This document shows positions 52,383 to 60,875 of a stretch of 64,000 nucleotides of DNA, piece after piece. This stretch comes from Pseudoxanthomonas helianthi (GTDB lineage: Bacteria; Pseudomonadota; Gammaproteobacteria; Xanthomonadales; Xanthomonadaceae). Location of the stretch: assembly GCF_017939625.1 (NCBI RefSeq), contig NZ_JAGKTC010000003.1, positions 434,001-498,000 of the forward strand. The letters are read 5' to 3'. Position numbers and translations under genes: made by a program. The number at the start of each line of letters is the position of its first letter. Within the stretch, counting starts at the first letter, position 1. Under the pieces are notes generated by a model. The model was not told the origin of the DNA and ran no database searches. It saw nothing but the letters and a program-made list of their open reading frames with translations.

Positions 52383-53594
52383 ATGCCTTCCAGCCACCCG
52401 CCTCCCACGACCGGTCGCGACTTCGACGTGGTCGTGGTCGGCGCCGGTGCGGCGGGGCTGATGTGTGCGCTGACCGCCGGCCAGCGGGGCCTGCGCGTTG
52501 TGGTGCTGGAACGGGCCAACAAGCCCGGCAAGAAGATCCTGATGTCCGGCGGCGGGCGCTGCAATTTCACCAACACCGGTGCCGGACCGGGCAATTTCAT
52601 TTCCGCGAACCCGCATTTCTGCAAGTCGGCGCTGGCCCGCTACACCCCGGCCGACTTCATCGAACTGGTCGAACGCCACCGCATCGCCTACCACGAAAAG
52701 GAACTCGGCCAGCTGTTCTGCGACGAGTCGTCGAAGCAGATCGTCAAGCTGCTGCTGGACGAATGCGCGGCCGCCGGCGTGCAGTTGCGCACCGAATGCC
52801 AGATCGAGCGGGTCGCGCATGCCGACAACGGCCGCTTCCGGCTGCATACGTTGCAGGGCGCGTTTTCCGCCGATTCGCTGGTCGTCGCCAGCGGCGGGCT
52901 GTCGATCCCCAGCCTCGGCGGCAGCGATTTCGGCTACGAGCTGGCGCGGCAGTTCGGCCACGACGTGCTGCCGACCCGCCCCGGCCTGGTGCCGCTGACC
53001 CTCAGCGGCAAGCACCAGGAACGGCTGCAGGACCTCAGCGGCGTCGCCCTGCCGGTCGAGGCGACCTGCAACGGCATCGGCTTCCGCAACTTCATGCTGC
53101 TGACCCACCGGGGCGTCAGCGGTCCGGCGATCCTGCAGGTGTCCTCCTACTGGCAACCGGGCGACGATCTGCGCCTGGACCTGCTGCCCGGCCACGACAT
53201 TCCCGCCCTGTTGGCCGAATGGCAACGCAGCCGTCGCGACGCGGAACTGAAGACCCTGCTCGGCGAAGTGCTGCCCAAACGCTTCGCCCAGCGCCTGTGC
53301 GAGCACTGGCTGCGCAACAAGCCGCTGCGCCAGTACAACGCGCCGGAATTGCGCGACATCGCTGGGCTGCTGGCGTCGTGGCCGCTGGTCGCCAGTGGTA
53401 CCGAGGGCTACCGGACCGCGGAGGTGACCCTGGGCGGCGTCGATACCGACGGCGTGTCTTCCAGCACGATGCAGTCCCGGCACGTGCCCGGCCTGTATTT
53501 CGTCGGCGAGGTGCTGGACGTCACCGGCTGGCTGGGTGGCTACAACTTCCAGTGGGCCTGGGCCAGCGGCCATGCCGCCGGCATGTCCTTGTAG
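52383..53594 (+). CDS. HI0933-family flavoprotein (NAD(P)/FAD-dependent oxidoreductase)
   Basis: The 403-residue protein has the FAD motif VVVVGAGAAGLMCALTAG and KKILMSGGGRCNFTN, typical of the HI0933/YhiN family. The C-terminal FVGEVLDVTGWLGGYNFQWA closes the FAD site. Relatives include bile-acid reductases, but the substrate here is unknown. ATG 52383 is supported by length. The TAG stop comes from a GTAGGAGCG repeat. A related protein of another branch is at 56980. Confidence 0.9.
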   Translation: MPSSHPPPTTGRDFDVVVVGAGAAGLMCALTAGQRGLRVVVLERANKPGKKILMSGGGRCNFTNTGAGPGNFISANPHFCKSALARYTPADFIELVERHRIAYHEKELGQLFCDESSKQIVKLLLDECAAAGVQLRTECQIERVAHADNGRFRLHTLQGAFSADSLVVASGGLSIPSLGGSDFGYELARQFGHDVLPTRPGLVPLTLSGKHQERLQDLSGVALPVEATCNGIGFRNFMLLTHRGVSGPAILQVSSYWQPGDDLRLDLLPGHDIPALLAEWQRSRRDAELKTLLGEVLPKRFAQRLCEHWLRNKPLRQYNAPELRDIAGLLASWPLVASGTEGYRTAEVTLGGVDTDGVSSSTMQSRHVPGLYFVGEVLDVTGWLGGYNFQWAWASGHAAGMSL

Positions 53595-53683
53595 GAGCGC
53601 ACCTGGGCGCGACCGCAAAAAACGGTACCGCGCGAAGAACTGCGCAAGCGGAAATCCCGGGTCGCGCCCAGGTGCGCTCCTAC
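53591..53683. repeat. GTAGGAGCGC perfect inverted repeat, overlaps gene stop
   Basis: Two perfect 24-base inverted arms, GTAGGAGCGCACCTGGGCGC (53591 on) and its complement at 53660-53683, flank 45 bases. The first arm supplies the TAG stop of the HI0933 gene. Confidence 0.88.
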
Positions 53684-53688
53684 GGGAG

Positions 53689-53841
53689 TCAGAACGGCCG
53701 CGGCAGGTCCAGCAGCGGCGCGAGGAACCAATACGCGCCGAACAGCACCAGCGCCCACATCAGCAGCTTGAGGAAGAAGCCGGCGACCTTCAGCGCCAGC
53801 CAGATGCCGAGGATGGCAAGGACAAGTCCGATCCAGCTCAT
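53689..53841 (-). CDS. Small membrane protein of 50 residues
   Basis: The ORF encodes MSWIGLVLAILGIWLALKVA and continues with a second hydrophobic stretch (FFLKLLMWALVLFGAYWFLA), ending DLPRPF. It gives two membrane segments. I do not know its function. ATG 53841 has GGAA about 10 bases upstream. It lies 30 bases downstream of trhO on the same strand, so it may be co-transcribed. It is close to the repeat at 53591. Confidence 0.7.
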   Translation of the reverse strand: MSWIGLVLAILGIWLALKVAGFFLKLLMWALVLFGAYWFLAPLLDLPRPF

Positions 53842-53871
53842 GCGAAAGATTCCGTCGAAGTTGCGCGCAGC

Positions 53872-54621
53872 TTAGGCCAGCGCTTCGCCGTCGGCCAGCG
53901 GGCGCAGCGCCGGGTCCAGGGCGATGCGGTCGTCGAACACGAAACAGGCGCCCTCGTAGCCTTCGCCGCCGACCCGTTCGAAGTAGCCGAGGATGCCGCC
54001 ATCCAACTGCAGCACATTGTCCATGCCGGCTTCGTTGCGCATCCACAGCGCGGCCTTTTCGCAGCGGATGCCGCCGGTGCAGAAACTGACCACGGTGGCG
54101 TCGGACCAGTCGGCCTTGCGCGCCTCGACCTCGGCGGGCAGGTCGGTGAACTTCACGATCGGCAGGATTTCCGCGCCGGCGAAGCTGCCGAACTCGGCTT
54201 CCTGCGCGTTGCGGGTATCCAGCATCACCACGCGCTTGCCAGCGTCGTCGTGGCCCTGCCGCAACCAGCGCGCCAGCGTGTCCGGATCGACCGCCGGTGC
54301 GCGCCCGGCCAGCGGCGAACTGCCTGCTCGGCGGAAGCTGATGATTTCCGGCTTGGCCCTGACCTTGAGCCGGGCGAACGGCACCGCATCGCTCCAGCTT
54401 TCCTTGACCGCGATGTCGGCGAACCGCGCGTCTTCGCGCAACCCGGCGATGAAGGCGCGCACCGCGGCCTCGCCGCCGGCCAGGAACAGGTTCACGCCCT
54501 CTTCCGCAACCAGCACGGTGCCGCGCAGCGCGAGCGCTTCGGCGCGCCCGCGCAAGTTCGCGACCAGCGCCTGCGGGTCGTCGATTCGGGCGAAGTGGTA
54601 GGCGGCGATGTTGAGGATCAT
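53872..54621 (-). CDS. trhO: tRNA uridine(34) hydroxylase, rhodanese-type
   Basis: The 249-residue protein has the N-terminal YceA domain (residues 1-90, [15 protein letters not shown]) and a rhodanese domain with active-site loop [10 protein letters not shown]. TrhO makes 5-hydroxyuridine at tRNA position 34 with oxygen. The family is about 250 to 330 residues, so this is a compact form. ATG 54621 gives the usual start ([13 protein letters not shown]). Confidence 0.93.
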   Translation of the reverse strand: MILNIAAYHFARIDDPQALVANLRGRAEALALRGTVLVAEEGVNLFLAGGEAAVRAFIAGLREDARFADIAVKESWSDAVPFARLKVRAKPEIISFRRAGSSPLAGRAPAVDPDTLARWLRQGHDDAGKRVVMLDTRNAQEAEFGSFAGAEILPIVKFTDLPAEVEARKADWSDATVVSFCTGGIRCEKAALWMRNEAGMDNVLQLDGGILGYFERVGGEGYEGACFVFDDRIALDPALRPLADGEALA

Positions 54622-54698
54622 CCTCGCATTTTACCCGTCGGCGGCCGCGCCGCGGCTTCGGCTACCCTGTCGCCCCTTCTCCTCCTTCCGGACTCCCC

Positions 54699-55127
54699 AT
54701 GCGTTTGTCGGCCTGCCTGTTCGCCCTCGTCCTTTCGCTTGGCGCCTGCACCCCCGCAGCGCCGTACCCCGGGGGCGACGTGGCCGCATTGCAGCGCATC
54801 GACGGCGTCGTCGGCCAGGGCCCGGTCGCCAGCGCGGGACACCGGGTCACCGTGCACTACACCGGCTGGCTGTACGAGCAGGACGCTGCCGACAAGCACG
54901 GACTGAAGTTCGACAGTTCGCGCGACCGCAACGAGCCGTTCACCTTCGTGCTGGGCGCAGGCCAGGTCATCCGCGGCTGGGACGACGGCGTGGCCGGCAT
55001 GCGCGTAGGGGGCAAACGCACGCTGCTGGTTCCGGCTGCCGACGGCTATGGCAGCGACGGTGCCGGCGGCGTGATCCCGCCGAATGCGTCGCTGGTGTTC
55101 GATGTGGAGTTGCTGGGGGTCGAATAA
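54699..55127 (+). CDS. FKBP-type peptidyl-prolyl isomerase lipoprotein
   Basis: The 142-residue protein has a lipoprotein signal ending SLGAC (Cys17). An FKBP domain follows, with [40 protein letters not shown] and a C-terminal [10 protein letters not shown]. It would catalyse proline isomerisation at the envelope. ATG 54699 is the only reasonable start. It diverges from trhO. Confidence 0.92.
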   Translation: MRLSACLFALVLSLGACTPAAPYPGGDVAALQRIDGVVGQGPVASAGHRVTVHYTGWLYEQDAADKHGLKFDSSRDRNEPFTFVLGAGQVIRGWDDGVAGMRVGGKRTLLVPAADGYGSDGAGGVIPPNASLVFDVELLGVE

Positions 55128-55156
55128 CGGGAACCCGGAACCACTCGCTCTTTCTG

Positions 55157-55259
55157 CCCGTCATCCCAGCGAAAGCTGGGATCCATCTTGATTTTGCCTT
55201 TGGGTCGGCATCGCAAGAGCAACAGCAAAATGGATCCCAGCTTTTGCTGGGATGACGGG
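55157..55259. repeat. CATCCCAGC-type inverted repeat pair
   Basis: Arms at 55157-55186 (start CCCGTCATCCCAGCGAAAGC) and 55230-55259 are inverted copies, each with its own hairpin. It is related in design, not in sequence, to the repeats at 24441. Confidence 0.85.
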
Positions 55260-55291
55260 ATTTTCGTTCCTGACGATCCGATACGACGCAA

Positions 55292-56890
55292 CTATTTGGC
55301 GTCGTCCTTCGTCGTCTCGACCCTGCGCAGATCCAAGTCCTGGAAATCGAAACTGAAGTCGGTCAGCGGCGAAACCGGCTTCATCGTCGCCGCGACGATC
55401 TTGCCGTCTTCGTCCAGGTCGAAGCTCACGAACGCATCGGCATTCAGCCAGCGCTGGCGCCAGTGCACGATGAAGGTGTCGTGCTGCCAGTGCTGCAGAT
55501 CGCCGACCAGCTCGGCGGTGCGCGAAAAGCGCATCACCGGCTTGCCCTGCTCCATCGCGATGCCGACGTCGCCATACCACGCATCGCGATAGGTGCCGGC
55601 GTAGGCGGACAGCGGCAGCGAAGGCTTCGACTTGGCGTCGCGCGCGGCCAGGTGCTTGTTCCAGCTTTCGTCGGCGTTGCCCTTCGACTTCGCCAGCGAC
55701 TTGGCGTAAGCCGCCGTCCAGTCGGTCGGTGCGATGCCCAGTTGCATGTCCAGGGCGCGCAGCGTCACCGCATTGAACGCGGCGCCGACCTCCTGGTTGG
55801 TCAACACGATCACGCCCAGCTTCTGTTCCGGCACCAGGGTCACGCGCGAGACCATGCCCGGCCAGCCACCGGTATGCCACACCAGCTTGCGCCCGCGATA
55901 GTCGGACAGGCTCCAGCCCTCGCCGTAGCCGGCGAAATTCGGCGCGGCCGCGGCCAGTTCCGGCACCGAGGGCTTCGACACCGGGATCGGCGTCAGCATG
56001 GTCCACATCGAACGCTGGCGCGCCTCGGTGAACAGGCGTTTGGCCTGCTCGCCTTCGCCGGAAATCACCCCGCCATCGAGTTGCACGCGCACCCACTTGG
56101 CCATGTCGTTGACGCTGGAATAGATGCCGCCGGCGCCGGCGACGTTCGACCAGGTCATCCGCGGTGCCGGCTGCAGCTTGCTGAAGTCCGCCATCGCATA
56201 GCCGGTGGCGACATCGTCGCCCGACTCCAGCCGGTCGCTGTTGAAGCGCGTGCGGTCCATGCCCAGCGGCGCGAAGATGCGCGTACGCAGGAACTGCTCG
56301 TACGGCATGCCGCTGGCCTGCTCGATCACCAGCTGGGCCACGCCGAACAGGATGTTGTCGTAGGCGTACTGCTCGCGGAAGCCGCCCTTGATCGGCACGT
56401 AGCGCAAGCGTTCGGCGACTTCGCGGTTGCTGTAATTGGTGGTCGGCCAGTACAGCAGGTCGCCCGCGCCCAGGCTCAGGCCGCTGCGATGCGCCAGCAG
56501 GTCGCGGATGCGCATCTCGCGGGTCACGTACGGGTCGGACATCTGGAACCACGGCAGGTGGTCGATGACCCGGTCGTCCATCTTCAGCTTGCCGTCGTCG
56601 ACCAGCATCTCCAGCGAAGCCGCGGTGAAGGCCTTGGTGTTGGAGGCGATGGCGAACAGCGTGTCGGCGCCGACCGGCTGGCCGCCGGCGATGTCGCGCG
56701 TACCGTAACCCTTGGCCAGCACCACCTTGCCGTCCTTGACGATGGCCACGGCGATGCCGGGTACGTCGAAGGTCTTGCGCACGTTCTCCACGTAGGCGTC
56801 GAAGTCGGTGGGTGCCGCGTCCTGCGCCAACACCGGCGATGGTGCGAAAACGGGAACCAGCAAGGCCGTGGCCAGGAACAGTGCGCGCAT
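55292..56890 (-). CDS. Secreted serine hydrolase, S12/beta-lactamase type with DUF3471
   Basis: The 532-residue precursor has a signal peptide (LFLATALLVPVFAPSPVLA) and an S12 domain. The SxxK motif is SNTK (Ser83, Lys86), Y-x-N is YDN, and H-x-G is HTG in VWHTGGWPG. A C-terminal DUF3471 domain (residues about 430-532, ending in an acidic tail) follows. It likely acts on peptides or esters in the periplasm; it is not a typical resistance beta-lactamase. All three motifs are canonical, unlike the protein at 26258. Confidence 0.9.
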   Translation of the reverse strand: MRALFLATALLVPVFAPSPVLAQDAAPTDFDAYVENVRKTFDVPGIAVAIVKDGKVVLAKGYGTRDIAGGQPVGADTLFAIASNTKAFTAASLEMLVDDGKLKMDDRVIDHLPWFQMSDPYVTREMRIRDLLAHRSGLSLGAGDLLYWPTTNYSNREVAERLRYVPIKGGFREQYAYDNILFGVAQLVIEQASGMPYEQFLRTRIFAPLGMDRTRFNSDRLESGDDVATGYAMADFSKLQPAPRMTWSNVAGAGGIYSSVNDMAKWVRVQLDGGVISGEGEQAKRLFTEARQRSMWTMLTPIPVSKPSVPELAAAAPNFAGYGEGWSLSDYRGRKLVWHTGGWPGMVSRVTLVPEQKLGVIVLTNQEVGAAFNAVTLRALDMQLGIAPTDWTAAYAKSLAKSKGNADESWNKHLAARDAKSKPSLPLSAYAGTYRDAWYGDVGIAMEQGKPVMRFSRTAELVGDLQHWQHDTFIVHWRQRWLNADAFVSFDLDEDGKIVAATMKPVSPLTDFSFDFQDLDLRRVETTKDDAK

Positions 56891-56979
56891 GGGAACTCCC
56901 CGGATTGGATGGCGCAGACGATAGCCGATCCGCGCTCCCCGGCACCGTGCCGACGGTCATTGCCGGCATAATTCCCGCG

Positions 56980-58260
56980 ATGCAGGAATCTTTTTCGAAA
57001 TACCCGCGCGTCGCCGTGGTCGGTGGCGGCCCGGCCGGACTGATGGCGGCCGAAACGCTGCGCGCTGCCGGCGTGGAAGTCGACCTGTACGAGGCCCAGG
57101 GATCGGTCGGGCGCCGCTTCCTGATCGCCGGCAAGGGCGGCTTGAACCTGACCCATTCCGAGCCGCGTCCCGGCTTCGATGCGCGCTATCGCGAGCGCGC
57201 CGGGCAGGTCGGCCGCTGGCTCGACGATTTCGACGCCAATGCCCTGCGCGAGTGGGCGCGCGGGTTGGGCGTGGAGACGTTCGTCGGCAGTTCCGGGCGC
57301 GTGTTCCCGACCGATCTGAAAGCCGCACCGCTGCTGCGCGGCTGGGTGCGGCGCCTGCGCGAGGCCGGCGTGCGCTTCCATGTGCACCATCGCTGGATCG
57401 GCTGGAGCGATGACGGTGCGCTGCGCTTCGCCACGCCCAGCAGCGAGCTCGAAACCAGCGCCGATGCCAGCGTATTCGCGCTCGGCGGCGCATCGTGGCC
57501 CGAGCTGGGTGGGAATGCCGATTGGATCGCGCCATTGCGGGGCATCGGTGTAGATGTCGCCCCGCTGAAGCCCGCCAACTGCGGTTTCGACGTGGCCTGG
57601 AGCGAGTTCTTCGCGACGAAATTCGCCGGCGCGCCGTTGAAGCCGGTCATCGCCCACTGGCGTGATGCGCGTGGCGAGGAACATGCGCTGCAGGGCGAAT
57701 GCGTGGTCAGCGCGCATGGCATCGAAGGCAGCCTGGTCTATGCGCTTTCGGCCGATCTGCGCGAAGCGATCGAACGCGGCGGCTCGGCGCTGTTGCACCT
57801 CGACCTCGTGCCGGGACGCGAGCAGGATCGCTTGCTGAAAGACCTGTCCAAGCCGCGCAATGGCCGCAGCTTCAGCGAATTCCTGCGCCGGCAGGCCGGC
57901 ATCGAAGGAGTCAAGGCTGCGTTGTTGCGTGAAGCGCTCGACAAGTCGCAATTGGAAGATCCAACGATATTGGCGCAAACCATGAAACGCTTGCCGCTGC
58001 CGCTACTGCGCCCACGTCCGATCGAGGAAGCCATCAGCAGTGCCGGCGGGGTGCGCCTGGAGGCGCTGGACGAACACCTGATGTTGCGCTCGAAAGCCGG
58101 CATGTTCTGCGCCGGCGAAATGCTCGACTGGGAAGCGCCGACCGGCGGTTACCTGCTGACGGCCAGCTTCGCCAGCGGCCTGCGCGCTGCACGTGGCGTG
58201 CTGCGTTGGCTCGACCACCGTGGGGCGGGCCTTGGCCCGCCATCCGGAGATTTGCGCTAG
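56980..58260 (+). CDS. TIGR03862-type flavoprotein (HI0933 superfamily)
   Basis: The 426-residue protein has VAVVGGGPAGLMAAETLR and RRFLIAGKGGLNLTHSE at its FAD site, with GMFCAGEMLDWEAPTGGYLL near the end. These match the PP_4765-like branch of the family. Function is unknown. The last 13 or so codons (HRGAGLGPPSGDLR) lie inside a GTGGGGCGGGCC repeat, so the C-terminus is probably added by the repeat. ATG 56980 fits the family. Confidence 0.9.
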   Translation: MQESFSKYPRVAVVGGGPAGLMAAETLRAAGVEVDLYEAQGSVGRRFLIAGKGGLNLTHSEPRPGFDARYRERAGQVGRWLDDFDANALREWARGLGVETFVGSSGRVFPTDLKAAPLLRGWVRRLREAGVRFHVHHRWIGWSDDGALRFATPSSELETSADASVFALGGASWPELGGNADWIAPLRGIGVDVAPLKPANCGFDVAWSEFFATKFAGAPLKPVIAHWRDARGEEHALQGECVVSAHGIEGSLVYALSADLREAIERGGSALLHLDLVPGREQDRLLKDLSKPRNGRSFSEFLRRQAGIEGVKAALLREALDKSQLEDPTILAQTMKRLPLPLLRPRPIEEAISSAGGVRLEALDEHLMLRSKAGMFCAGEMLDWEAPTGGYLLTASFASGLRAARGVLRWLDHRGAGLGPPSGDLR

Positions 58261-58287
58261 CCCATGGCGGGCCAGGGCCCGCCCCAC
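58220..58287. repeat. GTGGGGCGGGCC inverted repeat, overlaps the gene 3' end
   Basis: GTGGGGCGGGCCTTGGCCCG (58220 on) and the inverted GGCGGGCCAGGGCCCGCCCC (58266-58285) form two arms. The first arm encodes the last residues of the flavoprotein. Confidence 0.82.
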
Positions 58288-58302
58288 GCATTGAACTCCC
58301 GG

Positions 58303-58383
58303 CGTGGGAGCGACGTCAGTCGCGATGCTTTTCTGTTGTTCAACAAAGAAGCGAAGGCATCGCGACTGACGTCGCTCCCACAT
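58303..58383. repeat. TGGGAGCGACGTCAGTCGCGA inverted repeat pair
   Basis: GTGGGAGCGACGTCAGTCGC (58304 on) and the inverted copy at 58357-58383 flank about 30 bases. It follows the previous element directly. Confidence 0.85.
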
Positions 58384-58406
58384 CGGAGTGGTGCGCGCTT
58401 CCTGGC

Positions 58407-60161
58407 TTATTGACCGGGCCGCTTCTCGGTGCTCTTGCCCGCCGCCTCGCGCGCCTTCTTGTCCGCCTGGAACGCGACGATCTGCGGCAGGTCGCGCAGC
58501 ACCTTCGAATGCGGGTCCAGCGTATAGCTCGCGCCTGCCGGCAACGCGATGCCGCCCTGCCCGTTCTTCATCGGCACATCCACCACCTTGTCGCCGACAC
58601 GCACCTGCACCGGCATCGGGAAGGGCTTGTCGCCGGCGGTCTTCCAGCGCAACTCGAGCTTGTCGGCGTTGCGCGTGGCGATCAGTTGCGGCAATGCGGC
58701 AGAACGCAGGTACACGTCGAAGAACCAGCCATAGTCGCCGCGGGTATTGCGGTTGACAGCGTCGATGAAATCCTGCGTCGTGCCGTAACGCGGCTTGAAA
58801 TTGCCCGGCGCGGGATCCGGCCGGCCGTAGACCAGTTCGCGCGTCGCGGCGAAGAAGGCGCGGTCGCCGATCAGCCCGCGCAGCGTATGCAGGATCAGCG
58901 AACCCTTGTAGTAGATGTCCAGCCCCGGCCCGCGTTCGCCGTCGTAGACCTCCTTCTCCGACTTCGGTCCGCCCGACACCACCGGGAACTTGTTGGCCAG
59001 CGTCGCCCGCTGCTTCATCAGTGCCGCGAAATATTCCATGTCGCCGCGCAGCCACTGCAGGTACAGCGGCTGCATGTAGGTGCCGAAGCCCTCGTGCAGC
59101 CACATGTCGTCCCAATCCTGGTTGGTCAGCTGGTTGCCGAACCATTCGTGGGCGAACTCGTGCTGCAGCAGCCAGTCGTAGCCGTTCTCGTCCTTGCGGT
59201 AGTCGTTGCCGTAGGCGTTGATGGTCTGGTGTTCCATGCCCAGGTGCGGCGTTTCGACCACGCCCATCTTCTCGTCCGCGAACGGATACGGGCCGATGTT
59301 CTCCTCGAAGAAATCCAGCATCGGCGCGAACCCGTCGAACAGGCCTTGCGCCTTCGCCTTGTCGTCGCTCCTGAGGTACCAGTAGCGCAACGGGATCACG
59401 TTGCCGTAGCGCGACTTGTAATCGGCCTGCAGCAGTTCGTACGGACCGATGTTCAGGGCGATGGCATAGGTATTGGGGTTCTTCGCGCTCCAGTGGTAGG
59501 TGCGCCAGCCGTCCTTCTCGTCCATGCCGCGGGCGATGCCGTTGCCGGCCGCGACCAGCGGAGCAGGCACGGTGATGTGCTGGTCGACGCGCAGCGGCTC
59601 GCTCAGCGGATGGTCGATGCACGGCCAGAACAGGTCGCAGCCTTCGCCCTGCACCGCACTGGCCACCCATGGCTCGCCGGTCGGCGCCTTGGACCAGACG
59701 AAGCCGCCGTCCCAGGGCGCGCGCTTGGCCACGTGCGGAAGCCCGCCGTAACGGACGCGCAGCGTCGCCCGCGCGCCGGCGGCCAGCGGCTGCGGCAGGT
59801 CCACGCTCATGCGGCCTTCGGGATTGCGCCAGTGCGCCGCGCCGACCGGCTTGCCGTCGACCTCGACCAGGTCGACCTTGTAGTTGCGATCGAGGTCGAC
59901 AACCAGCTTGTCGACGGCTTTGTTGGCGAGGAAGGTCAGCTTCGCATCGCCGTCGAGGCGCTTGCGCGCCGGATCGACCTTGAACGACAGGTCGGCCAGC
60001 TCGAAGGTCACGGCTTCCTGTTCCGGCGCACGCGGCAAGCCGGTCGCGGCCGTGGTCGGGGTCAGCGCGGGTTGTTCGGTCTTCGTGGCCTTCGCGGCTA
60101 GCGCCTGCGAAGACATGGCGGACAACAGCGCGACGACAAGCAGGCGACGGTTCGGAGACAT
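58407..60161 (-). CDS. M1 family aminopeptidase, exported
   Basis: The 584-residue precursor has a signal peptide (LLVVALLSAMSSQALA). The zinc site is HEFAHEWFGN with the downstream Glu in LHEGFGTYM. The exopeptidase loop reads GMEHQTIN instead of the common GAMEN. It removes N-terminal residues from peptides, probably in the periplasm. It is shorter than PepN-type enzymes and lacks their C-terminal helical domain. ATG 60161 is chosen for the signal peptide. Confidence 0.92.
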   Translation of the reverse strand: MSPNRRLLVVALLSAMSSQALAAKATKTEQPALTPTTAATGLPRAPEQEAVTFELADLSFKVDPARKRLDGDAKLTFLANKAVDKLVVDLDRNYKVDLVEVDGKPVGAAHWRNPEGRMSVDLPQPLAAGARATLRVRYGGLPHVAKRAPWDGGFVWSKAPTGEPWVASAVQGEGCDLFWPCIDHPLSEPLRVDQHITVPAPLVAAGNGIARGMDEKDGWRTYHWSAKNPNTYAIALNIGPYELLQADYKSRYGNVIPLRYWYLRSDDKAKAQGLFDGFAPMLDFFEENIGPYPFADEKMGVVETPHLGMEHQTINAYGNDYRKDENGYDWLLQHEFAHEWFGNQLTNQDWDDMWLHEGFGTYMQPLYLQWLRGDMEYFAALMKQRATLANKFPVVSGGPKSEKEVYDGERGPGLDIYYKGSLILHTLRGLIGDRAFFAATRELVYGRPDPAPGNFKPRYGTTQDFIDAVNRNTRGDYGWFFDVYLRSAALPQLIATRNADKLELRWKTAGDKPFPMPVQVRVGDKVVDVPMKNGQGGIALPAGASYTLDPHSKVLRDLPQIVAFQADKKAREAAGKSTEKRPGQ

Positions 60162-60287
60162 GGCAGGGCCCGGATGAACAATAGCCAACTTTCGCATACC
60201 GGCACTCCGAACGACCCTGCCTAACGTCACATCACCCGGCGCGCGCGAAGGCTTAGGCTGCGGCCTTCCCCTCCCCGGAGTCCGACG

Positions 60288-60728
60288 ATGCGACTGTTCC
60301 TGATCCCCGCTGCCCTGGCGGTCGGCCTGCTGTCCACGCAAGCCTTCGCGTCCGAGTCCGCCGAAGCGGCCGCAGCATGCGTTCCGCTGGAGTCGTACCT
60401 GAAGGGCCATGCCACCGGCGACGGCGCCTACATGCGCAAGGCCTTCCTGCCGACCGCGCATATCGAAGGCATCCGCGACGGCAAGTTCGTGTCGTGGACG
60501 GTCGACGAATACGCGGCCGGGTTCAAGGGCACGCCCGCGGCGGACGAGGCGCAGCGCAAGCGCCGCATCGACGAGGTTGATGTCAGCGGCAACGCCGCGA
60601 TGGCGCGCGTCACCCTCGATTATCCGACCGGCACCTTCACCGACTACTTCGTACTGCTCAAGGTCGATGGCGAATGGAAGATCGCCAACAAGGTGTGGAC
60701 GCGCCAGCCGAAACCGGCGACGCCCTGA
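60288..60728 (+). CDS. Exported NTF2/SnoaL-like protein (lumazine-binding type)
   Basis: The 146-residue precursor has a signal peptide (IPAALAVGLLSTQAFA). A cone-shaped NTF2-like domain with VTLDYPTGTFTDYFVLLKVDGEWKI-type strands follows, visible as DGEWKIANKVW. Homologues have unknown roles. ATG 60288 has GGAG eight bases upstream. It diverges from the M1 aminopeptidase gene. Confidence 0.82.
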   Translation: MRLFLIPAALAVGLLSTQAFASESAEAAAACVPLESYLKGHATGDGAYMRKAFLPTAHIEGIRDGKFVSWTVDEYAAGFKGTPAADEAQRKRRIDEVDVSGNAAMARVTLDYPTGTFTDYFVLLKVDGEWKIANKVWTRQPKPATP

Positions 60729-60875
60729 CCTTTCGAAAATGGTCGTCCGCACAGGCCGCGGCGGGAAGATGGGGTTCCTGCCGACGACGAATGCGGACGT
60801 AGGATCAGCTTAGCCGGCGTCGCGTTGAAATTCGGTTAGCGGATGAAGTCCGCGACATGACAATGCGCGCGCCGC

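Noticed and set aside
24441-58383. CRISPR array from the repeated palindromes
   Set aside because: The repeats are inverted, few per site and unevenly spaced, with no spacers or cas genes.
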